Assembly (NCBI GenBank): GCA_029959085.1
Contig: JARWIR010000002.1
Span: 78,706,224 to 78,770,223, forward strand
Origin: Nemophila menziesii
Taxonomy: Eukaryota; Streptophyta; Magnoliopsida; Boraginales; Hydrophyllaceae
DNA length: 64,000 nt
Direction: 5' to 3'
In this document: piece by piece, positions 58,886 to 64,000 of the stretch
Numbering within the stretch: position 1 is the stretch's first letter
How the letters are laid out: every line of letters starts with the position of its first letter
The notes under the pieces: generated by a model
Database searches by the model: none
What the model saw: only the letters and a program-made list of their open reading frames with translations
Told to the model about the DNA's origin: nothing
Program-made: the position numbers and the translations under genes

Positions 58886-59976
58886 TATATGCTTTTTGGT
58901 TTATTTAGGAGCAACCCCACAAGTCCTTACACATTTTACTTCTTCTAGTTACTCGATAAAAAGCTTGACAAATACCACTACTTTACCCATAATTTCCATG
59001 TGTTGTTCTTCCCTTTTCTTCTTAGTTCCATTTGTTTACCCTTTCTGAAATTCCAGATACATTTCTCTCGTTCATGATTACTATTCAAAATTTGGAGATC
59101 AAATCTTTTCCACCTCGTGTATACCCACTGCCTCTTCCATCCATCTTCAACATACTTAACGCTTTCACGTTTATTTAATGTGTAACCCCTATGATATTCA
59201 TCTGAATCGACGATAAAGTCTTATGAGTGTGCAAAGAGTTCTAAGATTTCGATATGGTCATATGCTTCCCTATCGGCTCTTGGCATGCGATTGTGCTTAA
59301 GTGTTGTTATGGTGGAGTTGAATTTTGGTTGAAGATTGGTATTAGTGTTTAGTGATTATATTAGATTATTGGGGGTTCTCCGATAATGGAGTAATAGGTT
59401 TTGTTTGGGTCAGAGCGGATTGGTTTCCAGTGGAGGGAGAGTTAAGGATAGTGATAAGAAGTGGGTAATAACAGTTGGGTGGTTTGATTACTGAGATAAA
59501 AGGAATGAGGCTTGAGAGGTTTAGCTAATTGAGATTGGGTTGATGGGTTGGCCTTCTAAACATGACGGGTTAGTGGAGGGTTGGGCCTGCTAGAAATCCT
59601 GAGCGGTTAGGGTAAGGTATAGTGCATATTGATTCAATGTCAATGCTAGAATTCTGTAGAGTTTCCCATCAAAGTTAGCGTTTCCTTTATTCTTAAATAC
59701 ACCATCCAGATTTATTATGCTGGGTAATGATGCTGTATTGGCTTGTCCTTTGTAGGTATAATTTCTTTCTTCCTAAAACCAACATTTATATTCGATAGAT
59801 ATTTTAATTATTTTGTGGCTTTGTAGGTACAACCATCTTTCTCTTTATCTCTAGTCATCTCGATGTTTCTATTTAATTAAGAATAATGATATATACCACA
59901 TAAATTAATACCACCCAAGTATACCACCAATGACGTAGCATTAATTGGTTGGTTATAAATCCCAACCAACTTGATG
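58886..59976. other. Possible LINE ORF1 region and unassigned flank
   Basis: A minus-strand frame around 59160-59000 is open and basic (KRQWVYTRWKRFDLQ; WNFRKGKQMELRRKGR), which is compatible with the C-terminal part of a LINE ORF1. No zinc knuckle or DUF4283 block is visible. From about 59700 to 59976 I see nothing specific. Confidence 0.35.
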
Positions 59977-61343
59977 GGGATAGCAAGCTAAAAGGCTAAA
60001 AGGCTGCAAATCTGGAGTCAAAGCTAAAAGGCTAAAAGTTTTGGAGTCAAAGCATGAAGACAAATCCCGAAAGAATTGATATTTTAAAGCTGCAAATCTG
60101 GAAAAATGATAAATATTGCTGATTTCAAGCCACCTAAGAGTAGATTTAGCCGCTGACCTTCAAAGATAAATTGTGCCCCATTGAGTTATGGAACTTTAGC
60201 AACTGGAATGAGGTCAATCCGAGTTGAAACGAGCCGTTTAGAGCTGTTTTAGTGGAGGTGGTGCAACAGTTACGGGATTTTGGGCTAAGATAATGGACTT
60301 GGGTCTTTATTATTTCATTTAAACATTAGCCTAAGGTCCAAGTCCGATTTTAAGAGTAAAAATAAGGCTTTTGACTTCTATTTTACATACAATTCACTTT
60401 TTACAAATCAGAGCATCAGAGAGAAGTCAAGGCAAGGAAGCGGAGAAAGTTACAGAGCTGGAGACGGACTATATCTCCAAATCACATCTAATCTAATTCA
60501 GAAATTAGGTTTTTCTTTTATTTATTTCTGTAAAACAATATTTTTATTTCTTTCAATTTAGTTTTTCGCATTAGCATGAGCTAATTTCATTAAGTGCTTG
60601 AGAACGCATAGTGGGTTAATCCCAATTTAATTTTATTTCATGTGTTTGGATTTGGGATTTTAATAATTGAAATCAAATTGGGTAAATTGTATTTTTCTTT
60701 AATTTTCTTTTATTTACTTATATTGAATTCGCGACTCAATATTAGGACTTAGTACTTAGGCTTTTCCAATTAGTGGCGATTGGATCACCTTGACGGGGGG
60801 TCTGGGTACAGAACTAATTAACGAATGTAGGGTAGAAATTATTTGACTCTGACGAGCTTAATTAATTACTTGAGAGTGGACGATAATCACCCTGACAGGG
60901 TTTGTAGCACTTGAGAGTAGCTTCTTAGTCCACCCTGACGGGGGTAAGGAGAGTTCTGAATCTCGACCAATACATATTTACCGATTTGTCCCTTAAACAT
61001 GACATGAAATGAATGATAATTAGGTGAAACCCTTGCGTCTTTCAAGTACTGCCTTTACCATCTTGCGTAAACACTTTATTTTCTTGCGTCTAGTTAATTA
61101 TTTGCATTAATTTAGTATTTCAATTTATTGTCTTTGCATTAGAAAACCAAACAAACAATTCTAAAAATCATTTACTTGTTTTCATGTGCAATTAACAAAT
61201 ATATGATAAGCAATAGAGTCAACCATTCCGTCCCTGAGAACGAATCTGTTTAATCACTTATATTACTTGGGACAACCGTACACTTGCAGTTGTGGTTCTC
61301 TTATCCTGATTTGCATTTTTCTAGAACACACAAAGAACCACCA
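59977..61343 (+). mobile_element. Athila-type LTR fragment, plus orientation
   Basis: From about 60055 it follows the reverse complement of 11166-12470: AAATCCCGAAAG..., the TTTAGTGGAGGTGGTGCAAC block, the CACCCTGACGGGGGT motifs (60788-60950) and the final ACACACAAAGAACCACCA ending at 61343. The first 80 bp are scrambled, with AAGCTAAAAGGCTAAAAG repeated. The outer U3 end is missing, so this is a truncated LTR and not a clean solo LTR. It abuts D3 at 61344. Confidence 0.85.
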
Positions 61344-62286
61344 ATACTTATACAAATAATAGTAGTGTAGAAATAGTTGTTTCTAATTTGTAATCACTTG
61401 ACGTAGTCGTTTTCAGACAGAATTTAATGTAAAAAAATTGCTCTAAATATAAATCTCATTCGTCTGCTCATATCACCAAACCAAACCTTACACCCCTATT
61501 TATAAATCATCTTCTTTGTGTCACCAAACCAAACCCTACCCGAACCCTCCAACTATATACACATTACACTAGCAACAAGTAACCATAACTTTTAATCATA
61601 CGTATATCAAGTAGGTTTACTTGATCATGATTTTTAATACGTAATATCTTCCAAATATATTTTTTCCTACTCTGTTCCACATTCTCCTTTTTCTCCATAC
61701 TCTTTGCCTTCCTCTAACTTCTGTATAATGTTGTCATCACCACCTCGACCTTCGGATTATTGGGTCAAGTTTTGTTCAATATCTACTAGCTTCTTAGATC
61801 CATAGTCATTTCATTTCAATTAAGAATCCATATGTTTAAGTTTAGTTGCTATTTTTAACTTTAAATTATTTTCATAATTGTGCGTTATTACAAAAAAAAT
61901 AGAAAATATACCCCAAAAAATAGATTTACAAAATGTGTACATATATACATTTTCCACTTTATGAATATTATATTCTTTGTAGCAAAAAAAATTTGAGATT
62001 ATTTTTTTAAATCTGAACATCTATTTAGGGTTGAAAAACTATAGTAAGAAAACATAATTCCAATAAATGAATCATAAAGAACTTGACATGAGAGGATTCC
62101 AAAGATTTAAGTTAAACAAGTATGATTTTGTGAATAAGATGTATATATTTTTACTTTGTAATACATAATATTAAGTTTAAGTAATGTGTCTATGTGGCTT
62201 GTAATAACTGATGTGAATGAATTTTGATTTTTGAATAAATGTATGAATGAGTGCAGCCACTTGTGTTCTTCCATTTCCGTAGTTGA

Positions 62287-62502
62287 AGTATTAAAATCCC
62301 TTTATGTGAAAGTCGAAGCAAGATTATACAAGAAAGAGAAGATGTAGTGAAAGAGTGTTGTAAGAACCTCCAAGAAGAGTGTGCTAACATAATAAAACCT
62401 GGTCAGATGGTCATGGAGAAATTCAAGGAAATGGTTGAAAAGCGTCTCAATCCACATTTTGATGTGAATGTTCCCTACACATCAGATATGGAGGAAATTT
62501 AG
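62287..62502 (+). pseudogene. Conserved 71-codon exon-like ORF, D3
   Basis: Same frame, length and stop as 38209-38424. Differences include PGQMVMEKF for PSKMDMEKF. It is open without disabling mutations, unlike the rest of the repeat. Product unknown; it might be a coding exon if a spliced transcript exists. Confidence 0.5.
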
Positions 62503-63169
62503 ACCTTGATCGGGTGTTTATGTTTTTTGTATTCATGCATATTTTCTTTGAGTCAGTATTATGTCTTTCGAGAATATGTAAAGTGAGCTTTTCTTATCTT
62601 TTTCATCTTTCTTAAACGACATAGTGATTAATAATTTGGCTTTTATTAATGTCTTTGGAGTATATGTAAAAGTGAGTTTTCCTTATGTTTTATATCTTTG
62701 TTAAACGACACCGTGATCCAATTTTGACTTCTATTTATGAATGGTGTATGCAGTTACCAGTATCGATCGAATTTTATTTATTGTTTCTTCTAATTACTAT
62801 ATGAAATTCGTCTAAGATGAATTACTCATACATGAGATTCCATTAGTCAAAAAAGTTATTAGTTTTTTATTAAATTAGTTCTATGACTTTTATCTTGTCT
62901 TTGTGGTATGGCGAATCTACTGATTCTGACATACTAACAGTGGGGATGTTGGTATGTCTATAAAAAAGTATCACTGGAAGACATGTATCAAGAACACACC
63001 ACAAGACCCTCCCGACTAATCTTTTATTCTCTATTTGCGAAAGAATGGTCCCAAATGATGTTATTCTGTCCTCCATCAAAATTGCCTAGATATATTTGTT
63101 GCTCCTCTTTAAAGTTTCCTTTTTATAATTTATATATTAATGTTCATTTTGTTCCATAGGTATCGTTGA

Positions 63170-63328
63170 GCAGGCAATGATGTTGGCTTGTCTGGAGACT
63201 TCGGGAAATTCTCTAAAAAGGAGATCCCTGCAAAGTCTTTCCAATTCAATCGTTTTTCAAATATATTTATATTAGAAATCTTCAATTGCCTGGATTCGTT
63301 AGATAAAAGACGATCTAGATTGTTCTAG
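63170..63328 (+). pseudogene. Final exon-like ORF of the D3 gene relic
   Basis: The frame is open for 52 codons after a possible acceptor (GAG at 63168-63170), with blocks AGNDVGLSGDFGKFSKKEIP and AKSFQFNRFSNIFILEIFN, ending in a TAG at 63326-63328. Copies A and B hold the same region with frameshifts (9605-9730; 33105-33210). The family is not recognised. Its preservation relative to A and B suggests coding origin. Confidence 0.4.
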
Positions 63329-63857
63329 CATCCTTAAATCATTCCACTAGAAATTTTAAGTTTTAAATTATTTATTCGATTTAGGGGTGACAATTGACCG
63401 AGTCAATCAAAGAAAAGGAATTTGAGTCAATCCTGTCCGAGTTGTGCTCAATCGCGTAATGGGTTAAGCTATTTATCGGAACATTAAAAAAAATACACGT
63501 TCCAAACCCATTTCTATATACAATATACTATATATACATATAGTAAATATATCTATTGCGTTAAGCCATTTATTGGATGAATAAAAAAATATACAAATTG
63601 AATGGGTTGGGGCCAGTTTAAAGGAAAAAGAAAAAAATAGCAAGCCCAAGTCATACACCCGGTACACGGTCTAAACTCATTTTTTTTATATAATATACTA
63701 TATATACATTTATTACATTACCTACGAAAAGTTACCTGAAACTTAACCCTTAATTTATGCTCCGTCTCACTCATCATATCTCAGCATCTCTCATCCCTCT
63801 TCTCTTTCATTTAACAAACTCTACGAAATCTGAAAAAACTCACAAAATTTGTCAAGT

Positions 63858-63923
63858 ATGAAGCCTAGTCATCTTCTTGTAATGATGATTATCTATGTAT
63901 TTGGGTTTTTTATTGTATTTTAA
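63858..63923 (+). CDS. Possible signal-peptide exon near the window end
   Basis: ATG at 63858 gives MKPSHLLVMMIIYVFGFFIV followed by one residue and TAA, a hydrophobic stretch like a secretory signal. It is preceded by a CT-rich leader (63765-63840) of the kind seen in plant 5' untranslated regions. The ATG-AAG start and hydrophobic codons are retained in copies A (about 10530), B (about 33986) and C (about 48545, minus), where a CAG/GT donor-like site follows. It might be exon 1 of a small secreted-protein gene, spliced at the GTATTTG after TAT. It could equally be chance. Anything downstream is outside the window. Confidence 0.25.
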   Translation: MKPSHLLVMMIIYVFGFFIVF

Positions 63924-64000
63924 ATGGTTTGCATTTATGATTCTCGTGTTTAATTGGTACAACCGCGTTTTAGAATTTAATGCTCAACTAATCTTTTTAA

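Larger units (their letters stand above)
61344..64000 (+). repeat. Composite repeat family D, copy D3 (longest)
   Basis: Matches D1 almost perfectly to about 62660 and then continues, where D1 is truncated, through regions homologous to 9480-9790 and 10480-10560 of copy A. It therefore preserves the complete order: leader, intron, exon-like ORF, second exon block, final exon block, TA-rich region and a short signal-like ORF. It continues past the window end. Confidence 0.8.

Overview
This window is plant nuclear DNA, almost certainly from an angiosperm. It is AT-rich and consists nearly entirely of transposable-element sequence. The support is an Athila-type Ty3/gypsy element with a tRNA-like primer site, plant L1-type LINEs, Helitrons with a Rep/PIF1-type helicase, a CACTA transposon end, Ty1/copia debris and tRNA-derived SINEs with an Au-SINE-like tail. 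I cannot name the species, and I see no intact host gene. Every long reading frame belongs to a mobile element or is a broken, captured gene piece.

Layout. (1) A composite repeat of at least 8 kb occurs three times. Copy A (1-11165, direct) is interrupted by Helitrons. Copy B (about 26695-35250) is direct. Copy C (47291 to about 55795) is inverted relative to B, so B and C are the arms of an 8.5 kb inverted repeat with a 12 kb spacer. Each copy holds a tRNA-derived SINE, a 0.47 kb tandem repeat (2, 3 and 3 units), exon-like relics of an unrecognised gene, an antisense RNase H-like (RVT_3) relic and a Ty1/copia RNase H relic. A diverged sister family (D1 37270-38585, D2 40740-42690, D3 61344-64000) shares the same backbone. 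(2) Two Helitrons lie head to tail inside copy A (about 2421-7774, minus strand). The larger encodes a decayed Rep/helicase and carries a kinesin-14 motor piece near its 5' end and an unrecognised multi-exon gene piece near its 3' end. The smaller carries the N-terminus of a 2-oxoglutarate/Fe(II) dioxygenase (ACC-oxidase-homolog type). (3) An Athila-like retrotransposon (11166-22959, minus strand) has one full 1560 bp LTR, a truncated 5' LTR, PBS, gag, protease, RT/RNase H, integrase and an additional env-position ORF. All are interrupted by a handful of stops and frameshifts. (4) An L1-type LINE (22960 to about 26690, minus strand) is fused directly to the truncated LTR. (5) 35571-36937 is the 5' end of a CACTA transposon. 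(6) 44567-47291 is a scrambled set of Athila-type fragments including a near-perfect 555 bp inverted repeat and a 292 bp tandem duplication. (7) 54480-59700 is an old LINE on the minus strand split by a probable 1.5 kb solo LTR. (8) 59977-61343 is another Athila-type LTR fragment (plus strand), inserted at the edge of D3.

How the parts relate. The order of insertion can be read from the copies. The composite repeat was duplicated first. Copy A then received the Helitrons and the Athila element, which landed inside its copia relic. Copy B received a second SINE that copy C lacks. The most unusual content is the tandem Helitron pair with three different captured gene pieces and the recurrent composite repeat carrying an unrecognised multi-exon gene relic. 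All statements about family membership come from reading motifs by eye; no search was run.
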